From Arsenicicoccus cauae (GTDB lineage Bacteria; Actinomycetota; Actinomycetes; Actinomycetales; Dermatophilaceae): a DNA stretch of 64,000 nucleotides. Every line of letters starts with the position of its first letter. Position 1 is the stretch's first letter. This document shows, piece after piece, positions 15,849 to 24,462 of this stretch. The stretch is taken from NCBI RefSeq assembly GCF_009707125.1, contig NZ_WLVL01000004.1:1-64000 (forward strand), written 5' to 3'. The notes under the pieces are model-generated. The model was not told where the DNA came from. It saw only the letters and a program-made list of their open reading frames with translations, and searched no databases. A program made the translations under genes and the position numbers.

Positions 15849-16835
15849 ATGAGGGTGGTCCTCACCGGACTTCTCGTGAGCACGGGCCTCGTGGCCGTCA
15901 CCGTCGGCATCGGTCGGTATGCCGCAGACCGGTGGCGGCACCGCAAGGACGCCGTCACGGGTCGCTGGCTCGCGCCCGGCGTCGCCCTCACCGCCGCCGG
16001 CGGAGGACTGGTCCTGTCGCCCGACGTGCTCGTGCTCACCGACCAGCTGCACGTGGCCGACCCCGCCGCCGCCCTGGCGCTCGGCGTCTACAACGTCCTC
16101 GCCATGGGTGGCCTCGGCACCGTGGCCGCCGGCATGTGGCTGTCGAGCAGGACGGTGACCCGCCGGGTGCGGGCGGGCGTCGACGCGGTGGCGGACGGCA
16201 TACCCCTGGTCGCTCGACGGCGCGCCGTGCGGCGCGGGACCCCGGCGGACTTCCCGCGCGAGTGGGCAAGCCTGATCGCCCTGGACACCGAGCTCACGCA
16301 CCGGCTGCTGCGCTACGAGCGGGACCTGGAGGCAGCCGTCAACTTCCCGGTGATGACCGACCACACCGACCCGCTGACCCGCGGCGCGATCGACGCCATG
16401 CTGCGCTGCCGCGAGCTGCGCGCGGCGACCCCGCCGGCTGGCACGCGCGACGTGCGCGACACGGACTACGCGAGGGCGGTCGCGGACTTCCAGGTGGCGC
16501 TCGAGGCCGCCGAGGCCAACGCCGAGCGGCTCGTGGCCAGCACCTTCACCGAGGACGAGCGCCGCACCCTCGAGGAGGTCACCACGACGCTGGAGTTCAT
16601 GCGCGCCAACAGCACGACGCCGGCCGAGCGGGCTGCGGCCTACGACGAGGTGAGCGCGCGGCTCTCCCAGGTGATGCGGGCGCGCGGGGTGGCGACGGAG
16701 GGCACGGCGGCGGAGGCCGCAGGTGCGACCGCCGGTGCAGGTGCGACCGCCGGTGCAGGTGCGACCGCGATGGGCCAGGGTGTGGTGGCGCGGCCGCACC
16801 CCTTCCTCGACGTCACGGACCGCGCCCGCCGCTGA
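15849..16835 (+). CDS. Membrane protein of unknown function
   Basis: Encodes 328 residues: three membrane segments in the first 110 residues (MRVVLTGLLVSTGLVAVTVGIG, APGVALTAAGGGLVLSP, and LALGVYNVLAMGGLGTVAAG), then a soluble cytoplasmic part rich in helices and acidic/basic residues (about 115-300). The tail contains three near-identical AGATAG repeats from a 15-bp tandem repeat near 16730-16775. GGGAG precedes the ATG. Not recognised; possibly a conserved actinobacterial family. Array B begins a few bases after its stop. Confidence 0.75.
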   Translation: MRVVLTGLLVSTGLVAVTVGIGRYAADRWRHRKDAVTGRWLAPGVALTAAGGGLVLSPDVLVLTDQLHVADPAAALALGVYNVLAMGGLGTVAAGMWLSSRTVTRRVRAGVDAVADGIPLVARRRAVRRGTPADFPREWASLIALDTELTHRLLRYERDLEAAVNFPVMTDHTDPLTRGAIDAMLRCRELRAATPPAGTRDVRDTDYARAVADFQVALEAAEANAERLVASTFTEDERRTLEEVTTTLEFMRANSTTPAERAAAYDEVSARLSQVMRARGVATEGTAAEAAGATAGAGATAGAGATAMGQGVVARPHPFLDVTDRARR

Positions 16836-16838
16836 CGC

Positions 16839-17041
16839 GACCTACCGGGGGTAGGGGCATCGACCGGGCTTCGTTTCCCAGGCTGATGATCCCGCCGGGG
16901 GTAGGGGCATCGACCGGGCTTCGTTCGCCAGGCTGATGATCCCGCCGGGGGTAGGGGCATCGACCGGCCTTCGTCCCCCAGGCTGATGATCCCGCCGGGG
17001 GTAGGGACATCGATCGGGCCTTGTCCCCCGGCAGGATCGAG
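16839..17041 (+). repeat. 50-bp tandem repeat array B, four units, sense to the upstream gene
   Basis: GTAGGGGCAT or its variant starts at 16851, 16901, 16951 and 17001, exactly 50 bp apart. The array opens with GACCTACCGGGGG four bases after the stop of the 15849-16835 gene. The loop core is CCGGGGG (opposite in polarity to array A). Stem halves are GGCTGATG and CATCGACC, so one pair is mismatched and one is a wobble. The last unit is degenerate. Confidence 0.95.
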
Positions 17042-17068
17042 GGGCCCACCCCCCGGTGACGCGACCGA

Positions 17069-17104
17069 CTCGGCCCCCGTCTCAGGTGAGAGACGGGGGC
17101 CGAG
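17069..17104 (-). terminator. Perfect 15-bp hairpin terminator
   Basis: CTCGGCCCCCGTCTC pairs with 17090-17104 around a 6-base loop, 25 bases beyond the stop of the minus-strand CNNM-type gene. It would also stop transcripts coming rightward from array B. Confidence 0.8.
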
Positions 17105-17128
17105 CCATGCTTGCCGACCAGGCCACGG

Positions 17129-18142
17129 TCAGGCGTGCGCGCTGGTCTCGCGGGGGAAGAACCTCGGCAGGATGTCGCTCATGGTCACGACGCCGGCGAA
17201 GTCACCGCCGCGGTGCACCACGGCCAGCTGGGTCTGGGTCTCACGCATGATCGTGAACGCCTCGTGCAGCGGGGTGTCGGCCGCGACGGCCAGGGTGTCG
17301 CGGGCCAGCTCGCGCGCGGGCCGGTCCGCCGGCTCCCCGAACGTGTCGCGTACGTGCACGGTGCCGGCGACCCGACCCCCGTCGAGGAGCAGCACCCGCA
17401 TGTGACCGTGCTCGACGGTCGCCGCCTGGACGTCCGCCACGGTGGCGTCGATCTCGACGGCGGTGGGCCGCCGACGGTGCTGGATGAGCTCGTCCATGGT
17501 GATCTCGCCCATGTCGAGAGCGTTGGTGATGGAGGCGCTGTAGGACGCCTCGAGGGTGCCCGCGTCCGCGGAGTGCTCGACGAGCTCGCGCAGGCCGTGC
17601 TGGTCCTGCACCTCCTCGACCTCGTCGACCGGCTCCACGCCGGTCCGGCGCACCAGCACGTTGGCGGCATGGTTGAGCGCCTTGAGGGCCGGGCGGGTGA
17701 GCCACAGGAAGCCCCGCATGGGCACGGCGAGCATGATCGCGGACCGCTCGGGATGGGCGATGGCCCACGACTTGGGGGCCATCTCACCCACGACCAGGTG
17801 GATGAAGGTCACGATGATCAGGGCGACCACGAAGGCCACGACGTCGGCCGCGCCGGTGGGCAGGCCGAGAGCCTCCAGGGGCCCCATCAGGGCGTGGTGG
17901 ACGGCGGGCTTGGTGATGGCGCCGAGCGCCAGCGTGCACACCGTGATGCCCAGCTGCGACCCGGCGAGCAGCAGCGTCAGCTCCGAGGAGCTGCGCAGGG
18001 CGGCCCGCGCCGAGGCGGAGGTGGCAGCGGCGTCCTCGAGCCGGTGTCGCTTGGCGTTGATGAGCGAGAACTCCACGGCGACGAAGAAGGCGCTCAGCGC
18101 GATGATCGCGATGGTGACCAGGGTGGTGACGATCCAGCTCAT
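17129..18142 (-). CDS. CNNM/CorC-type membrane protein (short form)
   Basis: A 337-residue member of the CNNM (DUF21) family, implicated in Mg2+/Co2+ homeostasis. The DUF21 domain with about four helices spans residues 1-170 (SAFFVAVEFSLINAKRHRLEDA at its N-terminus, QLGITVCTLALG, GEMAPKSWAIAHPE), followed by a pair of CBS-like modules (residues about 195-330, with MGEITMDELI and the final GVVTMSDILPRF). The C-terminal CorC domain of the longer partner is missing. Its ATG overlaps the stop of the upstream gene by four bases (18139-18142), so the two are co-expressed and may form a heteromer. Confidence 0.9.
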   Translation of the reverse strand: MSWIVTTLVTIAIIALSAFFVAVEFSLINAKRHRLEDAAATSASARAALRSSSELTLLLAGSQLGITVCTLALGAITKPAVHHALMGPLEALGLPTGAADVVAFVVALIIVTFIHLVVGEMAPKSWAIAHPERSAIMLAVPMRGFLWLTRPALKALNHAANVLVRRTGVEPVDEVEEVQDQHGLRELVEHSADAGTLEASYSASITNALDMGEITMDELIQHRRRPTAVEIDATVADVQAATVEHGHMRVLLLDGGRVAGTVHVRDTFGEPADRPARELARDTLAVAADTPLHEAFTIMRETQTQLAVVHRGGDFAGVVTMSDILPRFFPRETSAHA

Positions 18143-19638
18143 CGGGACCCCTCCTCGGTCACGTTGGTGGCGCCGCCGCGGGCATCAGGCCGGCCGAGGC
18201 GGTCGTGCGGTGGCGGCTCGTGGCCGGATGCCGGGTCGTCGCCCGAGCTCTCACCCAGGTCGTCGCCCGAGCTCTCACCCAGGTCGTCGTCCGCGAGCTC
18301 GGTCTCGGTGAGCGTGAGCCGCACCCGCGAGGGGACGTAGCGCTCCACCGCCAACACCTCGACAGTGAGGACCTTGCGGCGGCCGTCGGCGAGGTGCACG
18401 AAGTCCTGACGCAGGGGCACCTCGATGAGGGTGCCGTCCTCGGGCAGGCCACCGACGTGGTCGATGACCAGGCCACCGATGGTCTCGAAGTCACCCTCCG
18501 GCAGGTCGACGCCGAGCGACCGCTCCACCTCGTCGATGTGGACGTCGCCCTCCATGACCCAGATCCCGTCCTCGGGGACGGGCGTGTAGGCCGGCTCCTC
18601 CGGGTCGTGCTCGTCGGTGATCTCCCCGACGATCTCCTCGGCCAGGTCCTCCATCGTGAGGATCCCGGTGAAGCCGCCGTACTCGTCGACGACGCAGGCG
18701 AGCTGCTCGCGGTGCTCGTCGAGCTCGCGCAGCGCGTCGGGCAGGCTCATCAGCTCGGGCACGACGAGGGGCTCGCGCATGATGTCCGAGCAGGGGGCGT
18801 CGTCAGCTCCTCGGTGCGCGAGCACGTCGACGAGGTGCACGACCCCGACGACGTCGTCCTCGTCCCCGATGACCGGGTAGCGCGTGTGCCCCGTGCGCAT
18901 CTGCTCGCGAACCTCCGCGACCGTGGTCTCCGTGCGCAGGGAGTCGACCTGCGCACGCGGGATCATCGCGTGGGCCACGTCCTCGCCGGGGAAGTCCAGG
19001 ATGCGGTCCACCATGATCGACAGCTCGTCCGGCAGGTCGCCGCTCTCGCGAGACAGCTCGACGACGTGCTGCAGGTCCCGCGCCGTGGCGGCGTGCTGCA
19101 CGTCGTGGACCGGCTCGATGCGCAGCAGGCGCAGCAGCAGCTCGGCCGACTTGTCAAAGACCCAGATGACCGGTCCGAGGACGGTGAGGTAGATCGAGGT
19201 GGACCGCGTCAGCCACCCGGACACCTGGTCGGGGCGGGCGATCGCGTAGTTCTTGGGGAACAGCTCTCCGAAGAGCATCTGCACCACGGTCGAGAAGACG
19301 AGCGCGACGATCGCCCCAACGGTGATCGACAGAGCCACCGGGACACCAGTGTCGCCGAGCATGACGCCGATGGCCTGGCCGATCAGCGGCTCGGCCACGT
19401 AGCCGACGAGCAGCCCGGTGATGGTGATGCCCAGCTGGGCACCGGACAGCATGAACGAGGTGCGGCGGGTGATCTCGAGGGTCTTGCCGGCGAGCTCGTC
19501 ACCGTTGCGGTGCCGCGCCCCGAGCCGGGACCGGTCCACCGCCATGAACGCGAACTCCTGCGCCACGAAATACCCCGTGGCCGCCGTGATCAGCAGCACG
19601 ACCACCAGGCCGACGACGAGGGACAGCACCGGGCTCAT
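18139..19638 (-). CDS. CNNM/CorC-type transporter (HlyC/CorC family, long form)
   Basis: A 499-residue protein with an N-terminal DUF21 membrane domain (residues about 1-190; FVAQEFAFMAVDRSRL, QLGITITGLLVGY, GELFPKNYAIARP), two CBS motifs (about 205-340; IPRAQVDSL, and GGFTGILTMEDLAEEIVGEI at the end), and the CorC/HlyC C-terminal domain (about 350-445). The tail holds an exact 24-bp duplication giving DDLGESSG twice (about 18236-18285). It is the first gene of a two-gene operon with the shorter CNNM protein. Likely role: divalent cation export or sensing. Confidence 0.92.
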   Translation of the reverse strand: MSPVLSLVVGLVVVLLITAATGYFVAQEFAFMAVDRSRLGARHRNGDELAGKTLEITRRTSFMLSGAQLGITITGLLVGYVAEPLIGQAIGVMLGDTGVPVALSITVGAIVALVFSTVVQMLFGELFPKNYAIARPDQVSGWLTRSTSIYLTVLGPVIWVFDKSAELLLRLLRIEPVHDVQHAATARDLQHVVELSRESGDLPDELSIMVDRILDFPGEDVAHAMIPRAQVDSLRTETTVAEVREQMRTGHTRYPVIGDEDDVVGVVHLVDVLAHRGADDAPCSDIMREPLVVPELMSLPDALRELDEHREQLACVVDEYGGFTGILTMEDLAEEIVGEITDEHDPEEPAYTPVPEDGIWVMEGDVHIDEVERSLGVDLPEGDFETIGGLVIDHVGGLPEDGTLIEVPLRQDFVHLADGRRKVLTVEVLAVERYVPSRVRLTLTETELADDDLGESSGDDLGESSGDDPASGHEPPPHDRLGRPDARGGATNVTEEGSR

Positions 19639-19900
19639 CGCACCGCTCCGTCGTGCTCAGGTCCGCGCGAGGCGGTGTCAGGACTGCAGGGCTCGTCAGG
19701 CTGGCGAGGGTGCATGGGCCTTTCCGGGGGCTGAGGGGAGGGTGCGGGGCGGTGGGACAACGCCCGGCCGGCCCTCGGGGTTCCCCGGCGCCGGGGGAGG
19801 GCCGTCGGTATGTCGTACCCCACCGCCACCGACGGTAGCCGCCATGGCGGGGGGCGCCGTCATACGGCCGAGGGGCACCGGGCCGGATGGCGGTGCGCGC
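19639..19900. other. Gene-free stretch upstream of the CNNM operon
   Basis: No credible reading frame on either strand. It contains the promoter region for the CNNM pair (reading left) and two of the GTATG-type octamers. Nothing else stands out. Confidence 0.5.
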
Positions 19901-20013
19901 TCAGGCCAGGTGGCGGTGCTGCACGATTGGCTCGTCCGTCGCCGCGCCCGCCCCGAACCACTCGGTCACCCGCCGCGTGAACGCGTGCTCGAAGTCGTCG
20001 TCGAGGGCGGCCA
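19901..20013 (-). pseudogene. C-terminal fragment of an unidentified protein
   Basis: The minus strand reads coherently as GHLAALDDDFEHAFTRRV followed by TEWFGAGAATDEPIVQHR and a TGA at 19903-19901, but an in-frame stop lies close upstream and there is no start. It abuts, head to head, the fragment at 20003. I cannot name the family. Confidence 0.35.
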
Positions 20014-20119
20014 GGTGACCCTGCCGCTAGATAGGCAGATGCGGGGCGACGAGTTCGGCATGGTCACCGACAAGTTCGGGGTCGCCTGGATGTGCAACAT
20101 CAGCGGCAGCCAGGCCTGA
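20003..20119 (+). pseudogene. 3' fragment of a PhnB-like VOC family gene
   Basis: The frame EGGQVTLPLDRQMRGDEFG followed by MVTDKFGVAWMCNI matches the C-terminal end of PhnB-like VOC (glyoxalase-fold) proteins, whose usual form is GG.VTMPL...WGD.FG...DKFG..WM.NI. The first three quarters of the gene, including the start, are missing. The break point is near 20003-20012, where an oppositely oriented fragment joins. Confidence 0.6.
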
Positions 20120-20215
20120 CCGGGCAGCGGGGAGGGTCGGCGCTCACAGATCGTTACGCGCCGCTGGGCGCCGGCAGCCCCCGTCGGCCGCGCCCGCGCG
20201 GGTAGCCTCGACAGC

Positions 20216-20602
20216 GTGAATCTCGAGAAGGTCATCTTCGGGTTCTTCGTGCTGCTGGCGGCCACGGTGAACTTCGGCTTCGTCGTGGGCGACCTCGACA
20301 ACCCGGACCTGCACAACATCTGGGAGCTGTATGCCGCGATCGTGGTCAACGTCGTCGCGCTCGTGCTGAAGTTCGGCGACCGCACGCAGATCGGCGCGAC
20401 CCACCTCGCCACCAGCCTGGTCGCGGTGCTGCAGCTGCTCGCCGCCGCCTCGCTCTACATCTACTTCACGTCCTCGCACGCCGAGCCCATCACCGGACCC
20501 GAGATCTCCAGCGTCGTCTCGCTGGCCTGCGGCGCTGCCCTCGCCAACTTCGTCTCGCTCGTGCTGCTCGTCGCCGAGACGGTGTCCTTCCGCCGCCGAT
20601 GA
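20216..20602 (+). CDS. DUF6394-type small membrane protein
   Basis: Encodes 128 residues with four hydrophobic segments (VIFGFFVLLAATVNFGFVVG, AAIVVNVVALVLKFG, SLVAVLQLLAAASLYIY, and a last one ending in ETVSFRR). The segments FGDRTQIGA and NPDLHNIWELYAA are distinctive of a conserved family I recall as DUF6394. The GTG start lies seven bases after TAGCCT (20203-20208), a leaderless-type promoter. It lies 65 bases upstream of a K+ channel gene and probably shares its transcript, which suggests an auxiliary role with that channel. Confidence 0.8.
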   Translation: MNLEKVIFGFFVLLAATVNFGFVVGDLDNPDLHNIWELYAAIVVNVVALVLKFGDRTQIGATHLATSLVAVLQLLAAASLYIYFTSSHAEPITGPEISSVVSLACGAALANFVSLVLLVAETVSFRRR

Positions 20603-20667
20603 CCCCGGTTCCGTCATACGGTCCCGACCATGGCTGACCAGGGCGCGTCGCACGAGGAGGTGCGGGC

Positions 20668-22407
20668 ATGACCAACCCGCTCCTGCTCTTCTTCGCCCGC
20701 CCCTCGACCCGCCAGCACGGCGTCCGCCGCCCGCGCGAGCGGGTCCGGGTCCCGACCGAGGTGCCCTCGACCGACGCGATCTTTCTCGTGCTGCGGCGCA
20801 TGCGCACCCCGCTGGTCGTCCTCGTCGCGATCTTCTCGATCTCGGTGTTCGGGCTGGCGCTGATCCCCGGCCAGGACGGCACGCACGTGTCGCCGTTCGA
20901 CGCCTTCTACTTCATCAGCTACACGGCGACGACGATCGGCTTCGGGGAGATCGTGCCGTTCACCGCGCCGCAACGCCTGTGGGTGACCCTGTCGATCTAC
21001 GGCACCGTCGTCGGCTGGGCCTATGCCATCGGCACCCTGCTGTCGCTGCTGCAGGACGCCGCCTTCCGCGAGGCCGTCGCCACCCAGACCTTCCGGCGGC
21101 GGGTGCTGCGCATCAGGGAGCCCTTCTTCATCGTCGCGGGGTACGGCCAGTCGGGACGGGCGGTGTGCGCCGAGCTCGACGAGGCCGGACGCCGCATGGT
21201 CGTCATCGACAGCGACAAGGACCGGGTCGACAAGCTGTCCTCGGACCAGCTCAACGCCGACGTGCCCGGCATCGACGCCGACGCCTCCCTGCCCGGCGTC
21301 CTCGGGCTCGCGGGGCTGGGCCTGCCCAACTGCGAGGGCGTCATCGCGCTCACCGACGACGACGTGGTCAACCTTGCCGTCGTCATGTGCGTGGACCTGC
21401 TGCGCCCCGAGCTGCCCGTCCTCGCGCGCTGCCACAGCCGGGTCACCGAGGAGCGGATGCACGACTTCAGCGCGGCGGCGGTGATCAACCCCAGCGACCG
21501 CTTCGGGGGTTACCTGCTGCTGGCGATGCAGCGCCCCACGACCTTTCACCTCGTCTCATGGCTGATGAGCTCCACCGGGACGCCGCTGCAGGCGCGCCGC
21601 GAGGACAAGCACGACGGCCGGTGGATCGTCTCGGCGGAGGGACACTTCCGCGAGGAGATCTGCCACGACCTGTCCCGTGCCGGCCAGGAGGTCGAGTGGG
21701 TCGACCCGCGCGAGGGCTACCCCGACCTGGCGGGGGCGACGGGCTTCATCGCGGGCTCCGACAGCGACACGCTCAACCTCGCCATGGCCGAGCACGCCCG
21801 CCTCGTCGACCCCGAGATCTTCGTCGTCGTGCGGCAGCACTCCATCGAGCGGCGGGCCCTCGTGCGCGCGCTCGACATCGACAGCGTCTACACCCCGAGC
21901 GACCTGGTCGCCTCGGAGGTGCTGGCGCGGGTCGTCACGCCCACCTTCTGGCACTTCGTGGAGCACGCGCTCGGGCAGGACGAGGAGTGGGCGGCCGTCG
22001 CCCTCCAGCGCATCATCGACCGGTGCGGCCGCAAGGCCCCCGAGCGAGACCTGGTCACCATCGACCTGCGCAACGCGCCCGCCCTCACGCGCTGGGTGCA
22101 GTCGCGCGACTTCTCGCTGCGCGACCTGCTGCGCGACCCCGAGGACCGCAACCGCATGCTGGCGATCGTGCCGCTGGTGCTGGTGCGTGACGGCGTCGCC
22201 CAGCACATGCCCGACGAGGACACGCTGCTGCGCCCCGGCGACCAGGTGCTCGTCGCCGGACGCCTCGGTGCGCTCGCCGCCATGACGCCGGTGCTGCTGC
22301 AGGAGACCGCGGTCGAGCATGCCGCCACCGGGCGCGACGTGCCGGCCACGTGGGTCGGACGGGTCGTCACGCGCGCGGCCGAGCGTCGCCGCATCCGCCG
22401 ATCCTGA
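20668..22407 (+). CDS. Potassium channel with two RCK/TrkA domains
   Basis: A 579-residue membrane protein. Two helices (about 45-65 and 105-128) flank a pore loop with the selectivity filter TTIGFGE (residues 88-94). A first RCK domain follows with the Rossmann motif GYGQSG at 158-163 and acidic VIDSD, then a second TrkA-N-like region (about 330-450) and a TrkA-C domain near the end (LRPGDQVLVAGR). The architecture is that of single-pore, ligand-gated bacterial K+ channels. GAGGAGG precedes the ATG. It probably follows the DUF6394 gene in an operon. Ion selectivity is inferred from the filter. Confidence 0.9.
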   Translation: MTNPLLLFFARPSTRQHGVRRPRERVRVPTEVPSTDAIFLVLRRMRTPLVVLVAIFSISVFGLALIPGQDGTHVSPFDAFYFISYTATTIGFGEIVPFTAPQRLWVTLSIYGTVVGWAYAIGTLLSLLQDAAFREAVATQTFRRRVLRIREPFFIVAGYGQSGRAVCAELDEAGRRMVVIDSDKDRVDKLSSDQLNADVPGIDADASLPGVLGLAGLGLPNCEGVIALTDDDVVNLAVVMCVDLLRPELPVLARCHSRVTEERMHDFSAAAVINPSDRFGGYLLLAMQRPTTFHLVSWLMSSTGTPLQARREDKHDGRWIVSAEGHFREEICHDLSRAGQEVEWVDPREGYPDLAGATGFIAGSDSDTLNLAMAEHARLVDPEIFVVVRQHSIERRALVRALDIDSVYTPSDLVASEVLARVVTPTFWHFVEHALGQDEEWAAVALQRIIDRCGRKAPERDLVTIDLRNAPALTRWVQSRDFSLRDLLRDPEDRNRMLAIVPLVLVRDGVAQHMPDEDTLLRPGDQVLVAGRLGALAAMTPVLLQETAVEHAATGRDVPATWVGRVVTRAAERRRIRRS

Positions 22408-22482
22408 CTCCCTCGCCTCGCCTCTCAACGGGGGTTGCAGGGGTGAGTGGGCGGAGGTGGTGGTGGCTGTGCGCGGCGGGGG

Positions 22483-23154
22483 TCAGACACCGGCCTCGCG
22501 GGCGAGGATCGCGGCCTGCACGCGCGAGGTGCAGCCCAGCTTGGCCAGGACACGGGAGACGTGCGTCTTGGCGGTGGCCTCGCTGATGGTGAGGGCGTCC
22601 GCGATCTGCGCGTTGGAGAGGCCCCGGGCGATCACGGCGAGCACCTCGCGCTCGCGTTCGGTGAGGTCGTGGAGGCGGGCGCCGGGGTCGGCGCCCGCAG
22701 CGGCCTGCGGGATGGGCCTGCGTGCGTGTGGTCCCCCCGCCGCGGCGAAGCCGGCGATCACCTGACGCGTCACCTCGGGCGCCAGCACCGCCTCCCCGGC
22801 CGCGACGCGGCGGACGGCGTCGGCCAGCGGTCCCGCGCCGACCGTCTTGAGCAGGTAGCCGTCGGCGCCGGCCCGCAGCGCCCCCTCGACGTACTCGTCC
22901 ACCTCGAAGCTTGTCAGCACCAGCACCCGGGACCACCCGCCCGCGACGATCTGCTCCGTCGCGGTCAGCCCGTCGACGCCGGGCATCCGGACGTCCATCA
23001 AGGTGACGTCGGGTCGCAGCGCCCGGGCCTGCGCGACCGCCACTGCGCCGTCGCCCGCCTCGCCGACCACCTCGAGGTCGCGGTGCGCGGACAGCAGCAG
23101 CCGCAGCCCGGATCGCACGGTCGCATGGTCGTCGGCGAGCAGCACGGTGATCAT
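22483..23154 (-). CDS. NarL/LuxR-family response regulator
   Basis: A 223-residue response regulator. The receiver domain has the acidic pair Asp8-Asp9 and the phospho-acceptor Asp54 (LMDVRMPGVDG). A linker precedes a LuxR-type HTH (LTEREREVLAVIARGLSN...AKTHVSRVLAKLG) in the last 65 residues. The start overlaps the kinase stop by four bases (23151-23154) and AGGAGAAG lies upstream. It pairs with the histidine kinase encoded upstream. Target genes are not evident; the neighbouring GAP-family gene at 24463 is divergent and could be one. Confidence 0.93.
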   Translation of the reverse strand: MITVLLADDHATVRSGLRLLLSAHRDLEVVGEAGDGAVAVAQARALRPDVTLMDVRMPGVDGLTATEQIVAGGWSRVLVLTSFEVDEYVEGALRAGADGYLLKTVGAGPLADAVRRVAAGEAVLAPEVTRQVIAGFAAAGGPHARRPIPQAAAGADPGARLHDLTEREREVLAVIARGLSNAQIADALTISEATAKTHVSRVLAKLGCTSRVQAAILAREAGV

Positions 23155-24344
23155 GGGGCTTCTCCTGCGGAGGGCAGCGGTATGACGGCGCGGACCCGCC
23201 ACATCTCGGGGTCGACGCCCTGGTCCGGGCCGGCGTGCAGGCGCCCGCCCATCGCGGCGACCCGTTCGCGCATCGTGTGCAGACCGAGCCCCGACCCCTC
23301 CGGGGACACCGGGGAGGCCCCCACCGACACCACCTCCAGCTCGAGATCGTCGCGCGCCCGGATCCGGACGACGGCGGACCGCGAGGCCGAGTGGCGGCCC
23401 ACGTTGTGCAGCGCCTCCTGAAGGACGCGATGGGCGGCCTGGCCCACGGCGGCGGGTAGCCCGGGCAGGGGGTCGGGGCTGACGTCGAGACGGACGGTCA
23501 GGCCCCGGGCGCGCGCCTGCGCGACCACCCCGTCGAGGTTGTGCAGCTGGGGCGACGAGGTCGCCGAGGCGTCGGGGCGCAGCACGCTCAGCATCGTCTG
23601 GAGCTCACCCATCGCCTCGCGCGAGGTGGCCCGCACGACACGCAGGGCCTCGACCCGCGCCGCCTCGCTCTGCAGGCCGGCCTCGGCGTGGATCGCGATG
23701 GCGGACAGGCTGCCGGAAAGGGCGTCGTGCAGGTCCCGCGCCATCTGCTCGCGCTCCGAGCGGCGTGCGTCGGCCTCGCGCAGCTCGGCCAGCCGGGCCT
23801 GGTCGGCGGCGCGCCGGCGCTCGGCCTCCGTCAGCTCGAGCTGCTTGCGGCTCGACGCGCCCCACCAGTACGACGTCCCGAACACGGCGAACACCGTCAG
23901 CCCCGCGGCCACCGCCGACCGCACGTCCCGCGTCGCGGCGAGGGTGCCCGCGCCGGCCAGCAGGACGGCACCCGCCACCACCCACTCCAGGTAGTCCACG
24001 ACCGGGCGACGCCCGTGCAGCCCGGCGGCATACACGAGCTCGATGATCACGAGCAGCGAGCCGATGCTGCCCCCGAGCATCGCCTCGCCGAGGAAGACCG
24101 CGAGGCCCAGCGCCAGGCAGGTCATCGGCCGACGTCGCCGCCACGCCATCAGCACGCAGAGCACGATCAGCGGCACCGCGTGCCACCACCGGTTGACCGG
24201 CCCCGGCAGGCTGTCGCGCCAGATGTCGACGAGGTCGATCTGCAGGAGGAGCAGCCCCACCGCCGCCATGAGCAGCGGCCCGCGCACGTCCACGTCCACG
24301 TCTACGTCCACGTGGCATGGTGGCAGGTCGACGGTCTGGCTCAC
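23151..24344 (-). CDS. NarL-type sensor histidine kinase (HisKA_3)
   Basis: A 397-residue kinase with about five membrane segments (residues 22-160), a short coiled stretch, then the dimerisation domain with the phospho-acceptor His206 in REQMARDLHDALSG and an HATPase_c domain (HRVLQEALHNVGRHS N-box; GLGLHTMRERV G-box). The start is uncertain: GTG 24344 lacks a good ribosome site. A repeat of GTCCAC units encodes DVDVDVDV just before the first helix. It is operonic with the response regulator. No extracytoplasmic sensor domain is obvious, so the signal may be sensed within the membrane. Confidence 0.88.
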   Translation of the reverse strand: MSQTVDLPPCHVDVDVDVDVRGPLLMAAVGLLLLQIDLVDIWRDSLPGPVNRWWHAVPLIVLCVLMAWRRRRPMTCLALGLAVFLGEAMLGGSIGSLLVIIELVYAAGLHGRRPVVDYLEWVVAGAVLLAGAGTLAATRDVRSAVAAGLTVFAVFGTSYWWGASSRKQLELTEAERRRAADQARLAELREADARRSEREQMARDLHDALSGSLSAIAIHAEAGLQSEAARVEALRVVRATSREAMGELQTMLSVLRPDASATSSPQLHNLDGVVAQARARGLTVRLDVSPDPLPGLPAAVGQAAHRVLQEALHNVGRHSASRSAVVRIRARDDLELEVVSVGASPVSPEGSGLGLHTMRERVAAMGGRLHAGPDQGVDPEMWRVRAVIPLPSAGEAP

Positions 24345-24462
24345 CGTGCCATTGCAGCACGCAGCGGCCCTTGCGGCATACGCCGAAGGATGTAGTCCCC
24401 GCCCGCCAGGATCGGCCAACCGGCCGACGCGCGCCGCACCCGGCGGGGCGCAGGGTCGAGCC

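Noticed and set aside
18230-18290. Exact 24-bp duplication in the CNNM gene as a mobile repeat
   Set aside because: It is an in-frame tandem duplication confined to the acidic tail of one protein, best explained by slippage.
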